Source: Lentzea kentuckyensis (GTDB taxonomy: Bacteria > Actinomycetota > Actinomycetes > Mycobacteriales > Pseudonocardiaceae). Taken from it: a DNA stretch of 51,744 nt. Location: the NCBI RefSeq assembly GCF_002150765.1, contig NZ_MUYM01000042.1, positions 2,047 to 53,790 of the forward strand. The letters run 5' to 3'. The position numbers and the translations under genes are program-made. Positions 25,273 through 32,798 of this stretch are shown piece by piece (position 1 is the stretch's first letter; each line of letters begins with the position of its first letter). A model generated the notes under the pieces. It was not told the origin of the DNA, searched no databases, and saw nothing but the letters and a program-made list of their open reading frames with translations.

Positions 25273-26820
25273 TCAGAGTTCCCACCAGAGCGCGGTGTCC
25301 GGCGGCAGGAGGAGTTGGCCGTCGCGCACGCCGTAGTACGACGAGGCCAGCAGGACCTTGCCCGGATCCGGCAGTGAGACGACCTCGCCGGACAGGTTGA
25401 CCGCGCAGGCGAAGTCGTCGCGTTGGAACCACAGCACGTCGGTGGGGCCGTCGATCCACGTGACGCCGTCGCCCGCGCCGAGGGCCGGGTGCTCGCGGCG
25501 AATGCGCAAAGCGGTGCGATAGAAGGACAACATCGAGTCCTGGTCGCCGGTCTGCGCCTCCACGCTGAGCTTCGCCCAGTCGGCCGGCTGCGGCAGCCAC
25601 GACCCGCCGGAGCCGAAGCCCAGTGACGGGCCGGTGGAGGACCAGGGCAGTGGCACTCGGCAGCCGTCGCGGCCGCGTTCGGTGTGGCCTGACCGCTCCC
25701 ACATCGGGTCCTGCAGCACCTCTTCCGGCAGGTCCAGCACCTCGGGCAGTCCTAGTTCCTCGCCCTGGTACAGGTACACCGATCCGGGCAGCGCCAGCAT
25801 CAACGCCAAGGCAGCGCGCGCTCGCCGCGTACCGGTCTCGCCGCCGCCGTACCGCGTCACGTGCCGTTGCACGTCATGGTTCGACAGCACCCAAGTCGTC
25901 GGCGCGCCAACAGGTGCGACGGCCGCCAGCGACGAGTCGATCACCGATCGCAGCGCCTCGAACGTCCACTCCGCGGTCAGGTAGTGGAAGTTGAACGCCT
26001 GGTGCATCTCGTCGTCACGCAGGTACAACGCCGTCCGCTCGGCAGAGGGCGTCCACGCCTCGGCGACCAGCACGCGTTCACCGTCGTACGAGTCCACGAT
26101 GGTGCGCCATTCGCGGTGGATCTCGTGCACGCCGTCTTGGTCGAAGAACGGCAACGGCTCGGTGCCCAGCAGCTTGAGCTGGTCGGTGTGCCCGATGTCG
26201 GGCAGGCCCGGCGCCTTGATCATCCCGTGCGCCACGTCCACCCGGAACCCGTCCACGCCCAGGTCCAGCCAGAACCGCAGCACGTCGCGGAACTCCGCCC
26301 GCACCTCCGGCAGGTCCCAGTTCAGGTCCGGCTGCTCCGGCGCGAACAGGTGCAGGTACCAGGAACCGTCCTCTACCCGCGTCCAGGCCGGCCCGCCGAA
26401 CACCGACTCCCAGTCGTTCGGCGGCTGGTCGCCGACGCCCTCGCGGAAGACGTAGCGCTCACGGTTGCGCCCGGCCAGCGCTTCCTGGAACCACGCGTGC
26501 TGGTCCGAGCTGTGGTTCGGCACGATGTCGACGATCACGCGGATGCCCATCGCATGCGCGTCCGCGACCAACGCGCGCACGTCGTCGAGGTCGCCGAACT
26601 GCGGGTCCACCGCGCGGTAGTCCGCTACGTCGTAGCCGCCGTCGGCCATCGGCGAGGCGTAGAACGGCGTGATCCAGACCGCGTCGACGCCGAGGTCACG
26701 GAGGTGGGGCAGGCGCGAGCGGATGCCGGGCAGGTCACCGATGCCGTCGCCGTTCGAGTCGGCGAAACTGCGCACGTAGACCTGATAGATGACGGCGTGC
26801 CGCCACCAGTCCTGGGACAT
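25273..26820 (-). CDS. GH13 alpha-glucosidase / oligo-1,6-glucosidase type
   Basis: 515 residues, cytoplasmic (no signal peptide). GH13 TIM-barrel signatures: WWRHAVIYQVYVRSFADSNG start, VDIVPNHSS (region I), GFRVDVAHG with nucleophile Asp195, acid/base Glu254 in VLVAEAW, and SNHD with the transition-state Asp316. DSNGDGIGD near the N-terminus is typical of the alpha-glucosidase branch, which hydrolyses imported maltose or isomaltose oligomers. ATG 26820 has an AAGG upstream. The two TTGC-type dyads at 26865-26935 suggest control by a LacI-family sugar repressor. There is no maltose transporter next to it. Confidence 0.92.
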   Translation of the reverse strand: MSQDWWRHAVIYQVYVRSFADSNGDGIGDLPGIRSRLPHLRDLGVDAVWITPFYASPMADGGYDVADYRAVDPQFGDLDDVRALVADAHAMGIRVIVDIVPNHSSDQHAWFQEALAGRNRERYVFREGVGDQPPNDWESVFGGPAWTRVEDGSWYLHLFAPEQPDLNWDLPEVRAEFRDVLRFWLDLGVDGFRVDVAHGMIKAPGLPDIGHTDQLKLLGTEPLPFFDQDGVHEIHREWRTIVDSYDGERVLVAEAWTPSAERTALYLRDDEMHQAFNFHYLTAEWTFEALRSVIDSSLAAVAPVGAPTTWVLSNHDVQRHVTRYGGGETGTRRARAALALMLALPGSVYLYQGEELGLPEVLDLPEEVLQDPMWERSGHTERGRDGCRVPLPWSSTGPSLGFGSGGSWLPQPADWAKLSVEAQTGDQDSMLSFYRTALRIRREHPALGAGDGVTWIDGPTDVLWFQRDDFACAVNLSGEVVSLPDPGKVLLASSYYGVRDGQLLLPPDTALWWEL

Positions 26821-26864
26821 GTCCTTGCCTTCCGACGGGGTGTGTCAGCGCTCCAGGAAAGACG

Positions 26865-26883
26865 TTGCAAAAGTTTTCCGCAA
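26865..26883. promoter_or_regulatory. TTGC-type dyad, candidate LacI-family operator
   Basis: TTGCAAAAGTTTTCCGCAA is an imperfect inverted repeat (half-sites TTGCAAAA and TTGCGGAAA) 45 bp upstream of the GH13 start. Its architecture resembles operators of LacI-family maltose/alpha-glucoside repressors. The cognate regulator is not evident in this window. Confidence 0.5.
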
Positions 26884-26919
26884 GTCTGCTTGAGGATCAG
26901 TGGAGTGAACCTTCAAGAT

Positions 26920-26935
26920 CTGCAAACTTTTGCAG
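26920..26935. promoter_or_regulatory. Perfect dyad CTGCAAA-CT-TTTGCAG, second candidate operator
   Basis: A perfect 7+7 inverted repeat with a 2-bp spacer, about 54 bp (about five helical turns) from the dyad at 26865-26883 and similar in half-site. A GATAAT sequence at 26940-26945, a possible -10 for the rightward leader/tRNA transcript, lies immediately beside it, so the same repressor could touch both directions. Function is inferred. Confidence 0.55.
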
Positions 26936-27014
26936 TGCGGATAATGCGTTGCGGCGCTGCGGTGTCATCCGTCAGAGTGGATCTCGACGAACCGGAGGAA
27001 GGGAGCCAGCCGTG

Positions 27015-27059
27015 ATGCAACACATGTGCCATCAGCACGTCTGGTGCTCCTCGGCATGA
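27015..27059 (+). CDS. Putative attenuator leader peptide rich in Gln, His, Met and Cys
   Basis: A 14-codon reading frame, MQHMCHQHVWCSSA, preceded by GGAAGGGAG with good spacing; a GTG directly before the ATG could also start it. Nine of the first 11 residues are Met, Gln, His or Cys. It ends inside a stem-loop (27046-27082), which is followed at once by a U-tract terminator and then by tRNA or tRNA-like sequences with Gln, His and Met anticodons. This is the layout of a ribosome-stalling attenuator in which codon content senses charged tRNA supply. Too short for homology; the call rests on context. Confidence 0.55.
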   Translation: MQHMCHQHVWCSSA

Positions 27060-27082
27060 GCTGACTCATGACTCCGGGGAGC
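27046..27082 (+). promoter_or_regulatory. Pause/antiterminator-type stem-loop
   Basis: GCTCCTCGG (27046-27054) pairs with CCGGGGAGC (27074-27082) using one G-U pair. The stem continues, after a 3-nt bulge, through CATGAG/CTCATG closed by a CTGA loop. The 5' arm lies under the last codons of the leader peptide, so a ribosome reaching the stop would melt it while one stalled at the Gln/His codons would not. Its 3' foot shares two bases with the terminator stem. Confidence 0.6.
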
Positions 27083-27117
27083 CGTCCCGTCGCACATCGC
27101 GACGAGGCGGCTTTTTT
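27081..27117 (+). terminator. Rho-independent terminator between leader peptide and tRNA array
   Basis: GCCGTCCCGTCGC (27081-27093) pairs with GCGACGAGGCGGC (27099-27111), 12 of 13 positions including one G-U, with a 5-nt loop and then six T (27112-27117). A canonical U-tract terminator is unusual for this GC content. Only 2 nt separate it from the first tRNA base, so the tRNAs must be transcribed by read-through. Confidence 0.85.
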
Positions 27118-27119
27118 GA

Positions 27120-27192
27120 TGCCCGTTGGTCCAATTGGCACGGACGCCGCGCTCTGGACGCGGAGATCGAGGTTCGAGTCCTCGACGGGCAG
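27120..27192 (+). tRNA. tRNA-Gln (anticodon CTG)
   Basis: A complete cloverleaf of 73 nt. Acceptor TGCCCGT/ACGGGCA (27120-27126/27185-27191), D-stem GTCC/GGAC around AATTGGCAC, anticodon stem CCGCG/CGCGG with loop CTCTGGA (anticodon CUG, decodes CAG), 4-nt variable loop, T-stem CGAGG/CCTCG with canonical loop TTCGAGT. U1-A72 and discriminator G73 are glutamine identity features. CCA is not encoded. Confidence 0.88.
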
Positions 27193-27194
27193 CT

Positions 27195-27268
27195 GTGACC
27201 GAAGCCGAAGCAGTCGAGGCGCCAGGTTGTGGTCCTGGTCGAAGCCGGTGCGAGTCCGGTCGGTCACC
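27195..27268 (+). tRNA. tRNA-His-like sequence (anticodon GTG), atypical
   Basis: Acceptor GTGACCG/CGGTCAC (27195-27201/27261-27267), a 3-bp D-stem GCC/GGC, anticodon stem CCAGG/CCTGG with the standard His loop TTGTGGT, 5-nt variable loop, T-stem GCCGG/CCGGT and C73, the histidine discriminator. Departures from canon: A at position 8 instead of T, no GG in the D-loop, T-loop TGCGAGT instead of TTCGAGT, and T rather than G at -1. All stems pair, so it folds, but D-loop/T-loop docking should be impaired. Either a specialised or a decaying tRNA. Confidence 0.55.
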
Positions 27269-27272
27269 CCAA

Positions 27273-27341
27273 CGCGCGGGATCCGGCGATCACCCAGGCC
27301 TCATAAGCCTGGGGTGCCTGGTTCGACACCAGGACGCGCGA
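27273..27341 (+). tRNA. tRNA-Met-like sequence (anticodon CAT) with minimal D-arm
   Basis: Anticodon stem CAGGC/GCCTG with loop CTCATAA, as in elongator Met (or Ile2) tRNAs. T-stem CCTGG/CCAGG with loop TTCGACA; acceptor CGCGCG pairs over six positions with one G-A mismatch; A73. Only 15 nt lie between acceptor and anticodon stems, enough for a GATC/GATC mini-stem with a 4-nt CGGC loop in place of a normal D-arm. It starts 4 nt after the His-like unit, in the same tight tandem spacing. Confidence 0.5.
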
Positions 27342-27396
27342 CTACCGCTTCCCATCCTTTGGAACGGGGAAGTCCCGCCACCGCAGGCCCGTTGGC

Positions 27397-28146
27397 ATGG
27401 ACATGAGCGGCTTCGCGGAGGACTGGCAGACCTGGAAGACGGACCGGGAGAAGAGCCTGGCCGACCCCTATGGGTGGCTCGCGCTCGTCTCGCTCGATTG
27501 GCTGGAAGCGTCCCCACGCGCCTATGACGGCCTACCGGGCGTCTGGTGGCAAGACGACGACGCGGCGTATTGGCGCAACGACGGAGAACCGCAGCGGTTC
27601 GAACTCGTGCAGAGCGGTCCAGGCGCACGCATCGAGGTCGGCGACCTCGAGGTCGAAGTCGCGCGGCGCGGCGGGTACCTGATCCGTGTGCACGACCCGA
27701 AGGCTCTGGTGCTCCAGAACTTCCGTGGTGTGCCCTCGTACGAACCACAGGAGCAGTGGGTGTTGGAGGGCGTCTACGAACCGTTCGACGCTCCAATCCC
27801 CACGACGGTCGGTGCGGTCGTGGAGGGTCTCAGCCACGTGTACGAGGCACCGGGCCGTGTGCGGTTCACGCACGATGGCGCCGAGTACACACTGACGGCG
27901 TTCAACGGCCGTGACGGCGGGTTGAACATCCTCTTCACCGACGCCACGAGCGGTGTCACCACCTATGCCGCCAACCGGTCGCTCGCGGCCACCCCGCGCG
28001 ACGGCAAGGTCGTGCTCGACTTCAACCGTGCGACGAACCTGCCGTGCGCGTTCACCGACTTCGCCACCTGCCCGTTGCCGCCGGCGGGCAACCACCTGCC
28101 GTTCGGTGTCGAGGCAGGGGAGAAGACGCCCTACGAACGAGGCTAG
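27397..28146 (+). CDS. DUF1684-family protein
   Basis: 249 residues, cytoplasmic. The family layout is clear: an N-terminal helix ending in DPYGWLALVSLDWLE, a beta-rich middle with VEVARRGGYLIRVHDP, and the C-terminal hallmark VVLDFNRATNLPCAFTDFAT then CPLPPAGNHLPFGVEAGEK. The activity of DUF1684 proteins is not established. Start ATG 27397; ATG 27403 is equally possible. It follows the tRNA array by 55 bp containing a small CTTCCC/GGGAAG hairpin, and may be read from the same transcript. Confidence 0.9.
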   Translation: MDMSGFAEDWQTWKTDREKSLADPYGWLALVSLDWLEASPRAYDGLPGVWWQDDDAAYWRNDGEPQRFELVQSGPGARIEVGDLEVEVARRGGYLIRVHDPKALVLQNFRGVPSYEPQEQWVLEGVYEPFDAPIPTTVGAVVEGLSHVYEAPGRVRFTHDGAEYTLTAFNGRDGGLNILFTDATSGVTTYAANRSLAATPRDGKVVLDFNRATNLPCAFTDFATCPLPPAGNHLPFGVEAGEKTPYERG

Positions 28147-28244
28147 TTCGGTGCTGGGCAACCAGGTTTTCGGTACCGCAAATCCTTGACGTGGCAACGC
28201 GATGGCGGGAAGGGTGCAGGACAAGGGGAAACTGGGGAGGAATC

Positions 28245-28589
28245 ATGAAGAAGTTCGCCGTTGTCCTGTGCGCGTTAGCCGGTCTCGCCATCACGCCAGC
28301 AGCCCAGGCCGCCGTGCCGGACTGCACGTTCACCGACGCGTTCTGCGCGTGGGACCAGACCAACTACGAGGGCAACAGGTTCAACGTCGTGCCACTTGGC
28401 TCGTCGGCGTGCGTTGACCTCGTCGAACACGGCTGGGGAAACAGGATTCGCTCGGCCTACAACAACAGCACCAAGACCGCGTCGCTGTTCGCGAGCGACG
28501 ACTGCACTGGCCAGCCTTACCCGATCGGCGGCAAGACCGGCCAGCCCGACATCACTTTCCAGGCGGGCAGCGTCTTCATCCAGCGTTAG
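28245..28589 (+). CDS. Secreted peptidase-inhibitor family I36-like protein
   Basis: 114 residues with a Sec signal peptide (MKKF then a hydrophobic core, cleavage after AAQA near residue 22). The mature part is a small Cys-containing beta domain (CTFTDAFCAWDQTNYEGNRF; ASLFASDDCTGQPYPI) resembling crystallin-fold I36 inhibitors/SMPI-type proteins of actinomycetes. It is secreted, and a role in inhibiting proteases is inferred from family resemblance. ATG 28245 follows GGGGAGG. The 3' end overlaps the convergent excalibur gene by 4 bp. Confidence 0.78.
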   Translation: MKKFAVVLCALAGLAITPAAQAAVPDCTFTDAFCAWDQTNYEGNRFNVVPLGSSACVDLVEHGWGNRIRSAYNNSTKTASLFASDDCTGQPYPIGGKTGQPDITFQAGSVFIQR

Positions 28590-29485
28590 CCCTCACACCC
28601 GACGCCATCTCCGTCGTTGTCCAGCTTGTAGACGTCGGGACCAATCACGGTGATCGGGCCTCGCACGTACTGAGGCCCGTCACCGCTTCCACCCGCACAG
28701 TCCACATCGGACGCGATCGGGACGCACGGTTGGTAGCTCGCGTGGCAACTCGGCTGCGGAGCCGGCTGCGGCTGCGGAGCCGGCTGGGGCTGAGGGTTGG
28801 GCTGCGGAGCCGGCTGGGGCTGGGGTTGCGGCTTCGGCTGCGCGACCGCCGCGGGAGTGGTGGTGGTCGTCGTAGTCGTTGTCGTGGTGGTGGAAGTGGT
28901 GGTCGACGTCGTCGTGCTGGCAGGCGTCGTGGTCGTGGTCGTAGTGGTGGGCGCTGCCGTCGTCGACAGTCCCGACGCCTTGTTCACGGAGGTCGGACCA
29001 CCGATCGCCGCTCCGATAAGAGCCATCACGACGAAGAACGCGAACAGGCCACCGACCCCGACCGCTACCGGTGTCGCCCACGACTTGGGCTTCGACGCGA
29101 CCGGCACCACCGCGCCACGGGGAATCTCGCGCGGCATCCGCAGCACGATCTGCAGCAGGCCGTTCTTGCCCCGCTGGATCAACGCCACCGACCCGGTCGA
29201 ACCGCCACCGGCCTCCACGTGCATCAGCACCGGCGCATACCGTTGCGACATCAGGAAAGTCAGCTCACCGACCCGCTGCCCGTCGAGCCGCACCTCGACG
29301 CCGCGCTGACCGCGGTACCTGCCGGCGGCGATCATGCACCACGTGAGGTGCACGGCGACCTGCCGCGTCACACCGTCCGGCACGGCATACCGGGCCAGCA
29401 CGTCCTGGTGGTGCTCCTCGCCGGTGACGGTCACCGTCACCTCGCCGGGCACCATCACCAGACCGGCAGCCGAGTTCTCGATCAC
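28586..29485 (-). CDS. Membrane-anchored protein with Thr-rich stalk, Pro-Gln repeats and C-terminal excalibur domain
   Basis: 299 residues. A cytoplasmic N-terminal domain (~1-130) of unknown fold precedes one transmembrane helix (~137-161). A threonine-dominated stalk (~172-216) and a Pro-Gln/Pro-Ala repeat stretch (~220-246) follow. The C-terminal ~40 residues have the excalibur signature: DCAGG near the start and LDNDGDGVGCE at the end, a Ca2+-binding DxDxDG-type loop. The topology puts excalibur outside the cell. GTG 29485 has a GGGAG upstream. Thr codons form a DNA low-complexity tract (~28858-28950) prone to slippage. Confidence 0.8.
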   Translation of the reverse strand: MIENSAAGLVMVPGEVTVTVTGEEHHQDVLARYAVPDGVTRQVAVHLTWCMIAAGRYRGQRGVEVRLDGQRVGELTFLMSQRYAPVLMHVEAGGGSTGSVALIQRGKNGLLQIVLRMPREIPRGAVVPVASKPKSWATPVAVGVGGLFAFFVVMALIGAAIGGPTSVNKASGLSTTAAPTTTTTTTTPASTTTSTTTSTTTTTTTTTTTTPAAVAQPKPQPQPQPAPQPNPQPQPAPQPQPAPQPSCHASYQPCVPIASDVDCAGGSGDGPQYVRGPITVIGPDVYKLDNDGDGVGCEG

Positions 29486-29650
29486 TGTCGCACTCCCTCA
29501 GGGTGGGGTTCGTACGGCAGGACCATCGAGAGACCACCCCAGGCGTTACCGAGAGTGCCGCGAGGTTGGGTCGAACGGGTGAAAACAGCCCGCTGGTGTC
29601 ACGGAGCGTCGATGATCACCGATGTAACTCTTTTCGCGGCATCCGGCTGA

Positions 29651-30628
29651 TCAGGCGCTTGTCCGCACCACCAGCGAGGTGGGCAGCAGCACCGACGGCG
29701 GCAGGCCCTCCTCGCCCTCGATCTCGGCGAGGAGGCGCCACGTCAGCATGCGCCCGAACCGTTCCACGTCCTGCCGCACCGTCGTCAACGGCGGCACCGC
29801 GGGCACGGAGTCGTCGAACCCCACCACGGCCACGTCCTCCGGCACCCGGCGGCCGTGCGCGTTCAGCACCTGCAACGCCCCGAGCGCCATGATGTCCGCG
29901 GCCACGAACACCGCGTCCAGTTCGGGTTCGCGGGTCAGCAACGCCGTCATCGCGGACGCGCCGCCCTGGGGCGTGAAGTCGCCGTACGCCACCAGGTCCG
30001 TCCGCCGGCCGGACATCGCCCGCCGCCACCCGGACAGCCGGTCGAGGCCCACCGCCATGTCCGTCGGGCCGGCGATGGTCCCGATTCGCTCGCAGCCCAG
30101 CGAGATGAGGTGCTGGGTCGCGTCGATCGCGCCGGTGAAGTTGTCCGAGTCGACGTACGGCACCGGGCCGCCGGCGAGCGGGCGCCCGCCGGCCACGACC
30201 GGCAGGCCGTTGTCGTGCAACAACGACAGCAGCGGGTCGTGGCCGTGCAGGCTGATCACCAACGCCCCGTCCACGTGCCCGCCGGTCAGGTAGGAGCCCA
30301 CGTCGCCTGGCTGGCTCATCATCAGCACCAGCTGTGTGCGATGCCCGGTCAGTTCGGCGTGCACCCCGCGCATCACGCCGGCGAAGAACGGGTCCGCCAG
30401 CACCCGGCCGCTCGGTTCCGATACCACCAAAGCGATCGCGTTCGCCCGATGTCCCGCCAACGACCGTGCGGCCTGGTTCGGCGTGTAGTCGAGCTGGATC
30501 ACCGCCCGGCGTACCGCGTCCCGGGCCCGAGTGCTCACGTGCGGCGCACCGTTGAGCACTCGGGACACGGTGGACTTCGACACCCCGGCCAACCGGGCGA
30601 CCTCGTCGATACCGGGGCGTCGGGTCAT
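29651..30628 (-). CDS. LacI-family repressor, CebR-like paralogue at end of ceb operon
   Basis: 325 residues. N-terminal HTH (GIDEVARLAGVSKSTVSRVL, ~5-25) with hinge NQAARSLAG, then a periplasmic-binding-protein-like effector domain (ALVVSEPSGRVLADPFFAGV; VDGALVISLHG; PEDVAVVGFDDS). It is strikingly similar to the CebR candidate at 35185-36234 along its whole length. ATG 30628 overlaps the beta-glucosidase stop by 4 bp, so it is the last gene of the operon it may regulate. It may bind the same GGGAGCGCTCCC-type boxes, modulating or competing with the upstream copy (inference). Confidence 0.9.
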   Translation of the reverse strand: MTRRPGIDEVARLAGVSKSTVSRVLNGAPHVSTRARDAVRRAVIQLDYTPNQAARSLAGHRANAIALVVSEPSGRVLADPFFAGVMRGVHAELTGHRTQLVLMMSQPGDVGSYLTGGHVDGALVISLHGHDPLLSLLHDNGLPVVAGGRPLAGGPVPYVDSDNFTGAIDATQHLISLGCERIGTIAGPTDMAVGLDRLSGWRRAMSGRRTDLVAYGDFTPQGGASAMTALLTREPELDAVFVAADIMALGALQVLNAHGRRVPEDVAVVGFDDSVPAVPPLTTVRQDVERFGRMLTWRLLAEIEGEEGLPPSVLLPTSLVVRTSA

Positions 30629-31983
30629 GACGCGACTGCGTTGCTGCGCGCCACAGCGGAGTACCAGCGCGCACTCCTCTTCGGCGTGCGCACCTGCGTG
30701 TCGTAGTCGACGTGCACGATGCCGAACCGCTTCGCGTAGCCCTCTGCCCACTCGAAGTTGTCCATCAACGACCAGCAGAAGTACCCGCGCAGGTCCACGC
30801 CGGCGGCGATGGCGGCGTGTGCGGCCCGCAGGTGGGACTCCAGGTAACCGGTGCGGTCGACGTCCTCGACCCCGTCACCGTCGTGCAGGTCCGGGAACGC
30901 CGCACCGTTCTCGGTGATGTACAGCGGGACCTTCGGGTAGTCGTTGTGCACGCGCAGCAACACCGAGGTGAGGCCGTCGGGGCGCACCTCCCAGCCCATG
31001 TCGGTGACCGGCGCGTCCCGCTTGGGGAACGACAGCTGCTCGACGCCCACCCACGGCGACGGGCCCTCGTCACCGGGTTCGGCGCTGACGTAGTGCTCGG
31101 TGTAGTAGTTCACGCCGAGCATGTCGAGCGGCGCCGAGATGATCTTGAGGTCGCCGTCCTGGATCACCGACGAGAACCCGAACGGCTCCAGGTCCTGCAC
31201 GATGTCGGCCGGGTAGTACCCGCACAGCAACGGGTCCAGGAAGATCCGCTGCTGCAGCCCGTCGAGCCGGCGTGCCACGTCCCGGTCGGCCGCGGAGTCC
31301 GGATCGGCCGGGATGATCGGGTACATGTTGAGCGTGATGCCCAGCTGCTTGTCGCGGCTGCGGATCACCTCTCCGGCGAGCCCGTGGGCCAGCAGCAGGT
31401 GGTGCACCGCGGCGACCGCGGCGTCGGGCTCTGCCCGTCCTGGCGCGTGGATTCCCGCGGCGTAGCCGAGGAAGGCCGCGCACCAGGGCTCGTTCAGCGT
31501 CGTCCACGACTCGATCCGGTCGCCCAGCGCGTCGACGATGGTCTCGGCGTACTCGGCGAACCGGTAGGCGGTGTCCCGGTTCGCCCAGCCGCCGGTCTCC
31601 TCCAGCTTCTGCGGCAGGTCCCAGTGGTAGAGCGTGGGCCACGGCTTGATGTCGTGTTCCAGCAACGTGTCCACGAGCCGCTTGTAGAAGTCCAGCCCGG
31701 CCTGGTTGACCGCCCCGGCGTCCGGCCGCACCCGCGGCCAGGCGATCGAGAACCGGTACGCGCCCAGGCCGAGTTCGGCCATCATCGCGACGTCCTGGTC
31801 CACCCGCCGGTAGTGGTCGGCACCCGGTTCACCGGTGTGGCCGCCGACAACGTTGCCGGGAACGCGGCAGAACGCGTCCCAGATCGAGTCGGTGCGGCCG
31901 TCGACATCGGTCGCACCCTCCACCTGGAACGCGGCCGTGGCAGCGCCCCACAAAAAACCTTCCGGGAAAGCGATGTTCTCCAC
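30625..31983 (-). CDS. bglC: GH1 beta-glucosidase
   Basis: 452 residues, no signal peptide. GH1 retaining-enzyme motifs: acid/base Glu165 in TLNEPW, nucleophile Glu358 in YITENG, FLWGAATAAFQVEG at the N-terminus, substrate-site WSLMDNFEW near 410. It should hydrolyse imported cellobiose/cellotriose in the cytoplasm. The start is GTG 31983 with AAGGGG five bases upstream. GTG 31989, overlapping the cebG stop, is an alternative but sits on that ribosome-binding site. It follows cebEFG, as in Streptomyces ceb operons. Confidence 0.93.
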   Translation of the reverse strand: MENIAFPEGFLWGAATAAFQVEGATDVDGRTDSIWDAFCRVPGNVVGGHTGEPGADHYRRVDQDVAMMAELGLGAYRFSIAWPRVRPDAGAVNQAGLDFYKRLVDTLLEHDIKPWPTLYHWDLPQKLEETGGWANRDTAYRFAEYAETIVDALGDRIESWTTLNEPWCAAFLGYAAGIHAPGRAEPDAAVAAVHHLLLAHGLAGEVIRSRDKQLGITLNMYPIIPADPDSAADRDVARRLDGLQQRIFLDPLLCGYYPADIVQDLEPFGFSSVIQDGDLKIISAPLDMLGVNYYTEHYVSAEPGDEGPSPWVGVEQLSFPKRDAPVTDMGWEVRPDGLTSVLLRVHNDYPKVPLYITENGAAFPDLHDGDGVEDVDRTGYLESHLRAAHAAIAAGVDLRGYFCWSLMDNFEWAEGYAKRFGIVHVDYDTQVRTPKRSARWYSAVARSNAVAS

Positions 31984-31985
31984 CT

Positions 31986-32798
31986 TCACCCCTTCACAGC
32001 ACCCTGCATGACACCCGCGACGATCTGCCGCCCGAGCACGATGAACACGATCAAGACCGGGACGGTCGCCAACGTTGTCCCGGCGAGCACGAGCGAGTAG
32101 TCGACGTAGTAACCGCTCTGCAGCTTCTCCAGCGCGACCTGCATCGTCGGGTTGTCGGCGTTCAGCACGACCAACGGCCACAGGAAGTCGTTCCAGGACT
32201 GCATGAACGTGAACACGCCGAGCATGGCGGCGGCCGGTCGCGCGGCCGGCAGCGCGACGTGCCAGAACGTCCGCCACAGGCTGCAGCCGTCCATCCGCGC
32301 CGCCTCGACGAGCTCGTCCGGGATGGCGTCGACCAGGTACTGCCGCATCCAGAACACCCCGAACGCGGTGACGAGGTTCGGCACGATCACCGCTTCCAGC
32401 TCACCCGCCCAGCCGAACTCCGCCATCGCCATGTACAGCGGGATGATCCCGAGCTGCGTCGGCACGGCGAGCGTCGCGACGACGAACAGGAACATCAGCC
32501 CGCGGCCGCGGAACCGCAGCTTGGCGAACGCGAACCCGGCGAGCGAGGACAGCAGCACCACCGACAGCGTCACGGTCCCGGACACGATGAAGCTGTTGCC
32601 CAGCGCCTTCCAGAACGGGATCGTGTCGAACACCCGCGCGGCGTTGGAGAAGAAGTTACCGCCGGGGATCAGCGTGAAGTCCCCGTTGAGCACCGAGTTG
32701 TCCCGGCTCGCCACCAGGAACGACCAGTAGAACGGGAACGCCGAGCCCAGCACGAACGCGGCCAGCACGCCGTAGACCACAAAGGACGGACGCTTCAT
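31986..32798 (-). CDS. cebG: ABC sugar permease CebG (MalG-type)
   Basis: 270 residues with six predicted helices and the cytoplasmic EAA loop (ELVEAARMDGCSLWRTFWH) that contacts the ATPase. A MalG-family inner-membrane permease for oligosaccharide import. ATG 32798 overlaps the cebF stop (ATGA) and has GGAGG upstream. With CebE and CebF it forms the cellobiose-type uptake system; no ATPase gene lies in the operon. Confidence 0.9.
   Translation of the reverse strand: MKRPSFVVYGVLAAFVLGSAFPFYWSFLVASRDNSVLNGDFTLIPGGNFFSNAARVFDTIPFWKALGNSFIVSGTVTLSVVLLSSLAGFAFAKLRFRGRGLMFLFVVATLAVPTQLGIIPLYMAMAEFGWAGELEAVIVPNLVTAFGVFWMRQYLVDAIPDELVEAARMDGCSLWRTFWHVALPAARPAAAMLGVFTFMQSWNDFLWPLVVLNADNPTMQVALEKLQSGYYVDYSLVLAGTTLATVPVLIVFIVLGRQIVAGVMQGAVKG

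Noticed and set aside
27120..27341. tRNA array as the attachment site of an integrated element
   Set aside because: No integrase, excisionase or direct repeat of a tRNA 3' end was found on either side within the window.
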